From an uncultured Synergistales bacterium (GTDB lineage: Bacteria > Synergistota > Synergistia > Synergistales > Aminobacteriaceae), in assembly GCA_905233515.1 (NCBI GenBank), contig CAJOEQ010000040.1, positions 1 to 7,205 on the forward strand: a DNA stretch of 7,205 nt, given 5' to 3'. Both the position numbers and the translations under genes were made by a program. This document shows, in pieces, positions 1 through 6,000 of the stretch (positions within the stretch are counted from its first letter, which is position 1; every line of letters begins with the position of its first letter). A model generated the notes under the pieces. That model ran no database searches. It was not told the origin of the DNA and was given only the letters and a program-made list of their open reading frames with translations.

Positions 1-20
1 TTTGACTCTTGTATGTTACA

Positions 21-50
21 AAAATTTATTATGTTAAATCATAAAATTTT
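21..50. other. AT-only imperfect hairpin in the larE upstream region
   Basis: AAAATT (21-26) and TTATG (29-33) can pair with CATAA (40-44) and AATTTT (45-50), leaving a two-base bulge and a six-base loop. Nearly every pair is A-T, so an RNA stem would be weak and no U-tract follows. It could be the remains of a terminator for a gene left of the window, or simply AT-rich spacer. I see no gene in 1-135. Confidence 0.25.
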
Positions 51-75
51 ATCGCCCAGTTTGCAAATATGAGTC

Positions 76-105
76 TTGACTCGCGGCCTTTCTCTCATTC
101 AGAAT
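76..105 (+). promoter_or_regulatory. possible larE promoter
   Basis: TTGACT (76-81) matches five of six -35 bases and CAGAAT (100-105) four of six -10 bases, with an 18-base spacer. Transcription would begin near 112, giving a leader of about 24 bases before the larE ATG. The -35 lies inside the inverted repeat GAGTC-TT-GACTC (71-82), which could be an operator. A second weak pair, TTGACT (2-7) and TATTAT (27-32), lies further up. Both are pattern matches only. Confidence 0.35.
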
Positions 106-135
106 TATTATATTTATAAAACAGGAGAATTTATC

Positions 136-930
136 ATGACAAAATATGAATCACTAAAAAATTATATAGCCTCACTTGAAAGTGTTGCTGTTGCTTTTTC
201 CGGAGGAGTGGACTCGACTTTGTTATTATACGCTACTCATGAGGTTTTAGGGGATAAAGCTATAGCAGTTACTATAAAATCACGTTTAATGCTTGGCCGT
301 GAACTCGACGAGGCTAAAAATTTCTGTGAAGTTCATAATATAAATCAAAAAATTATTCAAGTCGACGAGTTAAGCATTAAGGACTTCAGCAAGAATCCTC
401 CGAATCGCTGTTATTTATGCAAGAAAGATTTATTTACGCGAATTAAGACTCTAGCACGAGAAAATAATTTAAATTATGTAATTGAAGGCTCAAATCTTGA
501 TGATTTAGGAGACTACAGGCCGGGACTCAAGGCTATAGAAGAATTAGGCGTAAAGAGTCCTTTGCGTGAAGTCGGTCTCACAAAGTCAGATATTAGAGAA
601 ATTTCGCGCTCTCTTGATTTACCTACATGGAATAAGCCCTCTTTTGCGTGTTTAGCGTCCAGATTCGTTTATGGAGAAAATATAACGCCTGAAAAATTAA
701 TCATGTTAGCAAAATCAGAGCAATTATTACAAGATTTAGGCTTTAAACAGGAAAGAGTCAGAATTCACGGAAATATAGCGCGCATTGAGATAACTTCTGA
801 AAAATTCCCGCGAATAATCGAGGACTCAATCAGAACAAAAATTTTTAACGCATTAAAAGAATTCGGATTCTCATATGTTACACTTGATTTGCAGGGCTAT
901 AGAACTGGCAGCATGAACGAAATATTATAA
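136..930 (+). CDS. larE: ATP-dependent sacrificial/[4Fe-4S]-type sulfur transferase LarE
   Basis: LarE adenylates the carboxylates of pyridinium biscarboxylic acid mononucleotide and inserts sulfur, building the nickel-pincer nucleotide cofactor of lactate racemase and related LarA enzymes. The 264-residue protein has the N-terminal PP-loop SGGVDS at 22-27, a GSNLDD segment at 118-123, the ACLASR motif at 171-176, and the family C-terminus (ARIEI, then LDLQGYRTGS). Cys172 in ACLASR corresponds to the donor Cys176 of the Lactiplantibacillus enzyme. A CxxC at Cys92/Cys95 is also present; three such cysteines mark the class that binds a [4Fe-4S] cluster instead of sacrificing its own cysteine. 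I chose ATG 136 because AGGAG (123-127) lies at normal spacing; the upstream TTG at 76 adds 20 residues unlike the family. No larA, larB or larC is visible. lepA follows after 46 bases. Confidence 0.92.
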   Translation: MTKYESLKNYIASLESVAVAFSGGVDSTLLLYATHEVLGDKAIAVTIKSRLMLGRELDEAKNFCEVHNINQKIIQVDELSIKDFSKNPPNRCYLCKKDLFTRIKTLARENNLNYVIEGSNLDDLGDYRPGLKAIEELGVKSPLREVGLTKSDIREISRSLDLPTWNKPSFACLASRFVYGENITPEKLIMLAKSEQLLQDLGFKQERVRIHGNIARIEITSEKFPRIIEDSIRTKIFNALKEFGFSYVTLDLQGYRTGSMNEIL

Positions 931-976
931 ATAAAAACTTTTCGCGCTCATGATATTATTTACACGGTGATAGAAC

Positions 977-2785
977 ATGAATAATAATTTAATCCGAAAT
1001 TTTTGCATAATAGCTCATATAGATCACGGAAAATCTACACTTGCTGATAGATTACTTGAATCAACCGGCACTATTTCTTCACGCGACATGAGAGCGCAAA
1101 TTTTAGACTCTCTTACTCTTGAACGTGAACGCGGAATAACTATAAAACTTGTACCAGTCCGAATGAATTATAAAGCTCAAGACGGACAAAATTATATCTT
1201 GAATTTAATAGACACTCCCGGGCATGTTGATTTTGCTTATGAAGTCTCGCGATCTTTGGCGGCCTGTGAAGGTGCTTTATTAGTCGTCGATGCCTCGCAG
1301 GGTGTAGAAGCTCAAACCGTAGCAAATGCCTATCAAGCAATAGATCAAAATCTCGAAATTTTACCGGTCATAAATAAAATAGATTTGCCCTCAGCTAGAC
1401 CCGATAACGCAAAGCAGGAAATTTCAGAAGTTGTAGGACTTGACGCAAGCAATGCAGTATTAACAAGTGCTAAAACCGGCGCGGGCATAAATGAAATCTT
1501 AGAACGCATTGTAACTGACATTCCCGCACCTGAAGGCGACGAAAATTTGCCATTGCAGGCACTTATATTTGACTCAGTTTATGATAATTATCGCGGTGTA
1601 ATTTGTTATGTCAGAGTCATTAACGGCAAAATTAAATCAGGTCAAAATATTATGTTTATGTCAAATGGGATTGTTTACCCAGTCAATGAGGCCGGAGTCT
1701 TTAAGCCCGGTTTTACTCCAGTAAATGAACTTGGCCCCGGTGAAGTCGGTTATATCACAGCCAGTATAAAGACTCTTGCTGAAGCTCAAGTCGGAGATAC
1801 TATAACTGACGCGGCCAACCCCGCAAATAAAGCCCTTCCCGGTTACAAGAAAGTAAAAAGTGTAGTTTTTTGCGGATTCTATCCTGTTGAGCGCGACAAT
1901 TACCCGCAATTAAGAGACGCTCTCGAAAAATTATGCTTGAATGACTCAGCAGTAACGTATGAGCCTGAAAGCTCGGAAGCTCTTGGATTCGGTTTCAGGT
2001 GCGGCTTTCTAGGTTTATTGCATATGGACGTAGTTAGAGAGAGATTACGCGAAGAATACGGCGTTGAACTTGTTGCGACTGCTCCTAATGTTATTTATGA
2101 AGTAGTGAAGACTTCAGGCGAAATTATAGAAGCTCACAGGCCGAGTGATTTTCCTGATCCGTCAGAAATTGAAGAGATTCGCGAGCCTTATATAAAACTT
2201 TCTGTATTTGTGCCTTCAGAGTTTACGGGGCGGGTCATGCAATTAATTCAAGACAGGCGCGGGACTTATAAATCAATGGACTATATAACGCCCGAACGAG
2301 TCAGAATTATTTACGAAATGCCGTTATCTGAATTCATTGTAGATTTTCACGATAAATTAAAGTCTCAAACAAGAGGTTATGCCTCACTTGATTATGAATT
2401 AATAGGACTCAAACCTAGCGAGCTTGTAAGAGTTGATATTCTTGTGAACGGAGAAGCAGCCGACGCGTTTTCTTTTATTTGTCATAAGGACGCGGCATAT
2501 AATAGGGGTCATGCAGTAGTTACTAAGTTAAAAGAGTTAATACCGAGTCAATTATTCGAGATTCCTATACAGGCATCAATAGGCCGCCGCGTAATAGTTC
2601 GTGTAAATGTCAGGGCGTTAAGAAAAGACGTGCTTGCAAAATGTTACGGCGGAGATATTACGAGAAAGCGCAAATTACTGGAGAAACAAAAAGAGGGCAA
2701 AAAACGAATGAAGCAGATCGGAAAAGTTGCGATACCTCAAGAGGCGTTTTTAGCGTTTATGCAAGTTGATGGCTCAGAGAAATAA
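977..2785 (+). CDS. lepA: Elongation factor 4 (LepA), translational GTPase
   Basis: LepA is a ribosome-associated GTPase linked to back-translocation of stalled ribosomes and to 30S maturation. At 602 residues it has the usual family length. The GTPase signatures are in order: AHIDHGKS (13-20), RERGIT (50-55), DTPGH (79-83, with the catalytic-type His83), NKID (133-136) and SAK (164-166). EF-G-like domains follow, including the conserved [15 protein letters not shown] segment near 340-355. The LepA-specific basic C-terminal domain ends with the conserved [17 protein letters not shown] region. ATG 977 has GGTGA at 966-970 as a modest ribosome-binding site. The gene ends in a TAA that is the first of six consecutive in-frame TAA codons made by the AAT repeat. 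The downstream hemW frame begins 17 bases before this stop, suggesting translational coupling. Confidence 0.98.
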   Translation: MNNNLIRNFCIIAHIDHGKSTLADRLLESTGTISSRDMRAQILDSLTLERERGITIKLVPVRMNYKAQDGQNYILNLIDTPGHVDFAYEVSRSLAACEGALLVVDASQGVEAQTVANAYQAIDQNLEILPVINKIDLPSARPDNAKQEISEVVGLDASNAVLTSAKTGAGINEILERIVTDIPAPEGDENLPLQALIFDSVYDNYRGVICYVRVINGKIKSGQNIMFMSNGIVYPVNEAGVFKPGFTPVNELGPGEVGYITASIKTLAEAQVGDTITDAANPANKALPGYKKVKSVVFCGFYPVERDNYPQLRDALEKLCLNDSAVTYEPESSEALGFGFRCGFLGLLHMDVVRERLREEYGVELVATAPNVIYEVVKTSGEIIEAHRPSDFPDPSEIEEIREPYIKLSVFVPSEFTGRVMQLIQDRRGTYKSMDYITPERVRIIYEMPLSEFIVDFHDKLKSQTRGYASLDYELIGLKPSELVRVDILVNGEAADAFSFICHKDAAYNRGHAVVTKLKELIPSQLFEIPIQASIGRRVIVRVNVRALRKDVLAKCYGGDITRKRKLLEKQKEGKKRMKQIGKVAIPQEAFLAFMQVDGSEK

Positions 2786-3866
2786 TAATAATAATAATAA
2801 TTTTTACGCGTTATATATTCATGTCCCATTTTGCGAGAAAAAATGCGGTTATTGTTCGTTTTATAGTCTTGCTGGACATAATAATTTAATTGATTCATGG
2901 CTTGAGACTCTGGGACGTGAAGCAAAATTTTATACCGGCTCAAAAATAAAAACTATTTATATAGGCGGCGGGACTCCGAGTATATTAAATATTTCTCAGT
3001 GGCATAAATTAATAAATATAATTCGCGAAAATTTTGATATAAATAATTTGCTTGAGGCCACTTGTGAGGCAAACCCGAATTCTTTAACGCGTGAATTAAT
3101 AAATTTTTTGCGAGAAAATTTTTTTACACGTGTGAGTCTCGGCGTTCAGAGCTTGAATGATAACGAGTTAAAAATTTTAGGCCGCTTGCATGATTCAAGA
3201 ATTGCACTAAACGCAATGAATCTAATAAATGAGTCGGGCTTGAATTTGAGCTGTGATTTAATTTTCGCAATTCCCGGCCAAACTCTAAGGACATGGGCGG
3301 ACTCTTTAAAGCGAGTAATAAAATTTGCCTCTCACATTTCGACTTATCAATTGACTTTAGAACCCGGCACGCCGTTATTCAGCAAATATGATAATGAGTC
3401 ATTGAATTATGACGGCTATAAATTTTTCCGTTATGCACAATATTATTTGCCGCGTAAAAATTTTTTGCAGTATGAAATCTCAAATTTTGCCCTCTCAGGT
3501 TATGAATGTCTGCATAATCTCTCATACTGGAATCATGATAATGTAATAGCTTTAGGCCCTTCTGCTGTGAGTTATCTTGACGGAGTGAGGCTCAAGAATC
3601 CCCCTGACATTCATAAATATTTTAAGCTCGATAAAAATTTAATTCAGCGCGAAAAATTATCAGAACGTGAAAATTTAATAGAGCTTGCTATATTATCACT
3701 CAGGACAAAATACGGCGTAAAGAGATCTGATTTATTGCCTGAAGTCGAGAAAGTTTTAATGCAAATGCCGCGCGATTTATTTATTATAACGCCTGAAAGA
3801 ATCTCATTAAGCAAACGAGGCATGAGAGTCGGCAATTCTATCTGGTCAGAATTAATCGGTCTGTAG
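2769..3866 (+). CDS. hemW: Radical SAM heme chaperone HemW (coproporphyrinogen III oxidase-like)
   Basis: HemW is a radical-SAM protein that binds heme and delivers it to target proteins; it is often misannotated as the anaerobic coproporphyrinogen oxidase HemN. The 365-residue product has the iron-sulfur triad CxxxCxxC at Cys22, Cys26 and Cys29 after YIHVPF. It then has GGGTPS (66-71), EANPNSLT (100-107), SLGVQS (123-128), LGRLH (137-141), [10 protein letters not shown] (163-172) and LEPGTPL (197-203). It also has the short HemW C-terminus with RISLSKRGM and NSIW. It lacks the longer N-terminal region of true HemN. I prefer ATG 2769 over the adjacent TTG 2766. No clear Shine-Dalgarno lies at normal distance (GAGG at 2741-2744 is 24 bases away), so initiation probably depends on lepA translation. 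Residues 5-11 are seven asparagines from an AAT repeat, an unusual N-terminus. lepA-hemW order is also seen in Bacillus. Confidence 0.93.
   Translation: MAQRNNNNNNNFYALYIHVPFCEKKCGYCSFYSLAGHNNLIDSWLETLGREAKFYTGSKIKTIYIGGGTPSILNISQWHKLINIIRENFDINNLLEATCEANPNSLTRELINFLRENFFTRVSLGVQSLNDNELKILGRLHDSRIALNAMNLINESGLNLSCDLIFAIPGQTLRTWADSLKRVIKFASHISTYQLTLEPGTPLFSKYDNESLNYDGYKFFRYAQYYLPRKNFLQYEISNFALSGYECLHNLSYWNHDNVIALGPSAVSYLDGVRLKNPPDIHKYFKLDKNLIQREKLSERENLIELAILSLRTKYGVKRSDLLPEVEKVLMQMPRDLFIITPERISLSKRGMRVGNSIWSELIGL
2781..2801 (+). repeat. (AAT)7 trinucleotide repeat across the lepA/hemW overlap
   Basis: Seven uninterrupted AAT units. In the hemW frame they read Asn5-Asn11. In the lepA frame the same bases give six consecutive TAA stops from 2783 to 2800. 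Gain or loss of units would keep both genes in frame, changing only the length of the Asn tract and the number of redundant stops. Confidence 0.95.
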
Positions 3867-3872
3867 TATAAT
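3843..3872 (+). promoter_or_regulatory. SRP RNA promoter overlapping the hemW stop
   Basis: A perfect TATAAT lies at 3867-3872, directly after the hemW TAG (3864-3866). A weaker -35, TGGTCA (3843-3848, four of six), sits 18 bases upstream inside the last hemW codons. The expected start about seven bases after the -10 coincides with the first base of the SRP RNA closing stem at 3880, which supports both calls. Confidence 0.7.
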
Positions 3873-3879
3873 TATTTGC

Positions 3880-3973
3880 GTCCGGCTCAATGCGGCGGGA
3901 GTCTGTGAATCGTGTCAGGTTCGGAAGAAAGCAGCACTAAGCAGAATTTCTCGGGTGCCATTGAATACCGGAC
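3880..3973 (+). ncRNA. ffs: Signal recognition particle RNA, small (4.5S-like) type
   Basis: This is the RNA scaffold of the bacterial signal recognition particle, which binds Ffh and targets nascent membrane proteins. The diagnostic apical domain is present: a GGAA tetraloop at 3923-3926, flanked by the asymmetric internal loop CAGG (3916-3919) opposite AGCAG (3930-3934). Relative to E. coli 4.5S, the pair next to the tetraloop stem changes from C-G to U-A on both sides, a compensatory change. The ends close with GTCCGG (3880-3885) against CCGGAC (3968-3973), then TCAATG (3887-3892) against CATTGA (3959-3964). Intermediate short stems (GAG/CTC, TCTG/CAGA, GTG/CAC) complete a rod of about 94 bases. 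There is no Alu domain, unlike the long SRP RNA of Bacillus and many clostridia. Exact ends are inferred from the stem. Confidence 0.93.
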
Positions 3974-3981
3974 AATTTTTT
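3951..3981 (+). terminator. SRP RNA 3' end with U-tract
   Basis: The 3' half of the SRP RNA closing stem (ending CCGGAC at 3973) is followed by AA and six T residues (3976-3981). The whole folded RNA may serve as the terminator hairpin; there is no separate compact hairpin before the T-run. Confidence 0.5.
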
Positions 3982-4006
3982 ATCGCTCATCATAAAACTT
4001 TCACGC

Positions 4007-4050
4007 AAAAAAAAAGAGAGGCTTACTCTCATTCTTGTAAAGCGACTCTC
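4007..4050 (-). terminator. strong intrinsic terminator on the - strand
   Basis: Read on the - strand, GAGAG (4030-4026), the loop TAAGC and CTCTC (4020-4016) form a compact hairpin followed by nine U (4015-4007). A longer alternative pairs GAGAG (4050-4046) and GCTTTAC (4043-4037) with GTAAGC (4026-4021) and CTCTC, with one bulged U. Either form would end a leftward transcript before it reached the antisense of the SRP RNA. In the + direction the following tract is only CTTCTTTCTTT, so termination of + strand transcripts would be weaker. Confidence 0.75.
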
Positions 4051-4184
4051 CTTCTTTCTTTGAGGGGGGTAAAACTATAAAACGATCGAACAAGAACGAG
4101 GAATCTAAATTTTATTTTCTCACGAACCTTCTTGCAGGTGTAAGGCTCTTGATTGATTTATATTTTCGTATTTGTTCGTTATGT
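4007..4184 (-). ncRNA. candidate small RNA of about 145-180 nt, no known family recognised
   Basis: The region is bounded upstream on the - strand by consensus promoter boxes and downstream by a hairpin with nine U, and no credible protein frame lies between. From the upstream promoter the RNA would start near 4184; from the nearer one near 4150. In the second case its first bases AAGAG and CTTAC (4150-4140) can pair with GTAAG and CTCTT at the 3' end, closing the molecule like a rod. A C6 run (ACCCCCCTCA, 4070-4061) lies in an A/U/purine-rich stretch with no evident partner, as in C-rich trans-acting sRNAs of Firmicutes that bind Shine-Dalgarno sequences. A second possible stem pairs 4098-4090 with 4038-4030 (nine pairs including one G-U). 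I found none of the conserved sequences of tmRNA or RNase P RNA, and no typical 6S RNA 3' segment. Existence is inferred from the signals; function is unknown. Confidence 0.5.
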
Positions 4185-4187
4185 CAA
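4157..4187 (-). promoter_or_regulatory. second - strand promoter-like element
   Basis: A perfect TTGACA (4187-4182) is followed after 19 bases by TATAAA (4162-4157). The spacer is longer than ideal. A start near 4150 would place the 5' end exactly at the segment complementary to the RNA's 3' end. It may be a real alternative promoter or a coincidental repeat of the upstream -35 box. Confidence 0.4.
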
Positions 4188-4189
4188 AC

Positions 4190-4217
4190 ATTATAGCCCG
4201 AAATTTTTTGATGTCAA
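4190..4217 (-). promoter_or_regulatory. fully consensus sigma-70-type promoter, leftward
   Basis: On the - strand TTGACA (4217-4212) and TATAAT (4195-4190) are both exact consensus hexamers with a 16-base spacer; the expected start is near 4184. Such a match is rare by chance and is the best promoter in the window. The only thing downstream before the terminator is the small-RNA candidate. Confidence 0.75.
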
Positions 4218-4382
4218 TACTTGAATAAATTTCGCGTTAAATTATTCATGCTAAAATCAGCGCGCAATCTGCAAAAATTAATATTCACGCGGGGGAAATT
4301 TGTATTTATGAGACTTTTTGCCGATAAACGAGAAAATTTAAAAATTTTGCTGTAATAAATCTAATAATAAGTAAGTAATACA

Positions 4383-4410
4383 ATGTCAACACGAGAAAAA
4401 ATGCTAGAAT
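4383..4410 (+). promoter_or_regulatory. likely antiporter promoter (extended -10)
   Basis: TGCTAGAAT (4402-4410) is an extended -10, with ATGTCA (4383-4388, four of six) as a weak -35 at a 16-base spacer. The start would be near 4417, giving a leader of about 63 bases to the TTG start codon. The -35 overlaps a third copy of ATGTCAA, the word that forms both leftward -35 boxes. Confidence 0.5.
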
Positions 4411-4479
4411 ATTATCTTTAAATAAAACTTGAATTCTTTACGACATGTGCAAACAAGAAGAGAAAGGAGAGAATAAAAA

Positions 4480-5910
4480 TTGTTTGCTCGTCTTGTAGAA
4501 TATTTGCAGACCGGCTCGGCTGTCTCTGTAGGAATAATTACTGTTGCTATAATGCTTTTATGCGGTTTTGCTCTGACTAGAATAACAAAACTTTTAAAGC
4601 TCCCTAACGTTACAGCTTATATTATAACAGGAATATTAATCGGCCCTTATTGCTTGAATCTAGTTCCTGAAGTTGTTAGGACTTACACGGAATTTTTGCC
4701 GGATGTTGCGCTTGCTTTTATAGCGTTCAGTACTGGGCAGTTTTTCAGGCTTAATGCGTTAAAGGGCAGCGGCTCAAAAGTTTTAATTATCACAGTGTTA
4801 GAGTCCTGTGTTGCCTCAATTTTTGTATTTATTGCGGCGTATTTTATTCTCGGCTTAGATTTGGCGTTCTCGATTGTATTATCGGCTTTGGCTGCGGCGA
4901 CTGCTCCGGCTTCAACAATGATGACTATTAGACAGACGGGGGCGCACGGTGATTTTGTAAATACTTTATTGCAAGTTGTTGCTCTTGATGATGTTGTAGG
5001 CTTAATTGCATATAGTATCGCGATTTCTGTAGCTCTTGCCTCAATAGGTGATAAAACGGGCTTTCAAGTCAAAAATATAGTCATGCCTATAATAATAAAT
5101 TTCGTGAGTGTTATTTTAGGCGCGTTACTGGGAGTCGTGCTGAAAATTTTGATTCCTGTTAATAGATCCCGCGATAATAAAATAATAATTTCCGTTGCGA
5201 TTTTATTCGGATTCTGCGGAGTTTGCCAGATTTTAGGAGTTTCGCCGCTTTTAGGCTGTATGTTTATGGCTACTGTTTATGTGAATATTACTGAAGATGA
5301 GAATGATAAATTATTCAAGCAATTAAATTATTTTTCGCCGCCGTTTTTGTTATTATTCTTTGTGCGTTCTGGAGTCTGCTTTGATTTAGGAGCTTTAACG
5401 AGCGGGAACGGCATTTTATTAACAGTAGGAGTCGTATATTTTCTTGTAAGAATTCTCGGCAAATATGCAGGAGCTTTCACGGGCTGTGCTATTACCGGAA
5501 AAAATAAATTAGTACGCAATTATTTAGGACTCGCCTTAATCCCTCAAGCCGGAGTCGCTATTGGACTTGCTGAATTAGGCGCGCGGACTCTTGGCGGTGA
5601 TACAGGAAATATGCTCAGAACTGTAATACTTGCGTCGAGTGTCTTATATGAATTAATTGGCCCGGCCTGTGCAAAAATTTCTCTTGCATTGTCTCATTCT
5701 TATGATGTTAACTCACCTGAAGAGCAAGAAAAAATTGCGAATAATAAAGATGATGATCAACTCGTAATAAATTTATTAATTGAGCGTATCAAAGAAATTC
5801 AAACCGAGCTGCCTAAACATGAGCCAGTTATAGCAGCCCAGCAGGTAAATAATATTAATTCAACAATGCACAGAGGACTCAGACACGGAATAAACGCGAT
5901 TGATAGATAA
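4480..5910 (+). CDS. CPA2-family monovalent cation/proton antiporter
   Basis: This inner-membrane exchanger (Na_H_Exchanger fold) probably swaps Na+ or K+ for protons. The 476-residue protein is highly hydrophobic, with roughly a dozen membrane segments over residues 15-400. Key signatures are TAPAST (141-146) in the discontinuous helix, VALDDVVGL (167-175) with the ion-binding pair Asp170-Asp171, RILGKYAG (324-331) with the lysine typical of electrogenic CPA2 exchangers, and LGLALIPQAGVAIGLAE (349-365). The DD pair, not ND, points to CPA2. Residues 403-476 form a hydrophilic tail without a recognisable TrkA-N/RCK domain, so KefB/KefC-type gating is not supported. The start is TTG 4480, eight bases after AGGAGAG (4465-4471); no in-frame ATG precedes the first membrane helix. 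Ion specificity cannot be read from sequence; the adjacent sodium-pump subunit hints at Na+. Confidence 0.88.
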   Translation: MFARLVEYLQTGSAVSVGIITVAIMLLCGFALTRITKLLKLPNVTAYIITGILIGPYCLNLVPEVVRTYTEFLPDVALAFIAFSTGQFFRLNALKGSGSKVLIITVLESCVASIFVFIAAYFILGLDLAFSIVLSALAAATAPASTMMTIRQTGAHGDFVNTLLQVVALDDVVGLIAYSIAISVALASIGDKTGFQVKNIVMPIIINFVSVILGALLGVVLKILIPVNRSRDNKIIISVAILFGFCGVCQILGVSPLLGCMFMATVYVNITEDENDKLFKQLNYFSPPFLLLFFVRSGVCFDLGALTSGNGILLTVGVVYFLVRILGKYAGAFTGCAITGKNKLVRNYLGLALIPQAGVAIGLAELGARTLGGDTGNMLRTVILASSVLYELIGPACAKISLALSHSYDVNSPEEQEKIANNKDDDQLVINLLIERIKEIQTELPKHEPVIAAQQVNNINSTMHRGLRHGINAIDR

Positions 5911-5916
5911 ATTTAT

Positions 5917-5946
5917 TTGCAAAAGATATAAACTCTGTGATATAAA
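5917..5946 (+). promoter_or_regulatory. likely decarboxylase promoter (extended -10)
   Basis: TTGCAA (5917-5922, four of six) and TATAAA (5941-5946) are 18 bases apart, and TGA immediately before the -10 makes it an extended -10. The expected start is near 5953, leaving a leader of about 48 bases. There is no obvious terminator after the antiporter gene, so read-through from it is also possible. Confidence 0.5.
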
Positions 5947-5961
5947 TTAGCTTAATAAAAG

Positions 5962-5975
5962 AATTTATATAAATT
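5962..5975. repeat. 14-bp perfect palindrome in the decarboxylase leader
   Basis: AATTTATATAAATT is perfectly self-complementary. It lies about ten bases after the predicted transcription start and just before the ribosome-binding site, where a repressor could act. Being wholly A/T in AT-rich DNA, it may also be chance. Confidence 0.5.
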
Positions 5976-6000
5976 TTTCGCGAAAGGATTTGATTCAAGA

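Larger units (their letters stand above)
3982..4479. other. intergenic region without a convincing protein gene
   Basis: About 500 bases separate the SRP RNA from the antiporter start. The left part holds the - strand terminator and small-RNA candidate, the middle its promoters, and the right end the antiporter promoter. Between 4218 and 4382 I see an isolated extended -10 (TGCTAAAAT, 4249-4257). It is followed by GGGGGA (4291-4296) and a 15-codon frame, ATG 4308 to TAA 4355 (MRLFADKRENLKILL). This could be a leader peptide, but the purine run is 11 bases from the ATG and nothing else supports it. No tRNA, CRISPR or mobile-element ends are visible. Confidence 0.6.

Noticed and set aside
76..135. 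Longer LarE starting at TTG 76
   Set aside because: The extra 20 residues do not resemble LarE, no ribosome-binding site precedes TTG 76, and ATG 136 has AGGAG at proper spacing.
1140..1909. Short - strand frames within lepA
   Set aside because: They lie wholly inside a strongly conserved GTPase gene, lack ribosome-binding sites and resemble no known protein.
2766..2768. TTG start for hemW one codon upstream
   Set aside because: It adds only one residue and has no better ribosome-binding site; the adjacent ATG is the simpler choice.
2737..2943. - strand frame with a poly-Tyr run across the lepA/hemW junction
   Set aside because: The Tyr run is merely the complement of the AAT repeat; both real genes are coded on the + strand.
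4007..4184. 6S RNA, tmRNA or RNase P RNA identity for the leftward transcript
   Set aside because: Length and end-pairing recall 6S RNA, but I could not build the long double stem with a central bubble or find its conserved segments. tmRNA and RNase P hallmark sequences are absent and the transcript is too short for either.
4120..4191. A 23-codon frame on the - strand (MFDITNKYENINQSRALHLQEGS)
   Set aside because: Its ATG overlaps the TATAAT of the leftward promoter, upstream of the expected transcript start, and it has no ribosome-binding site.
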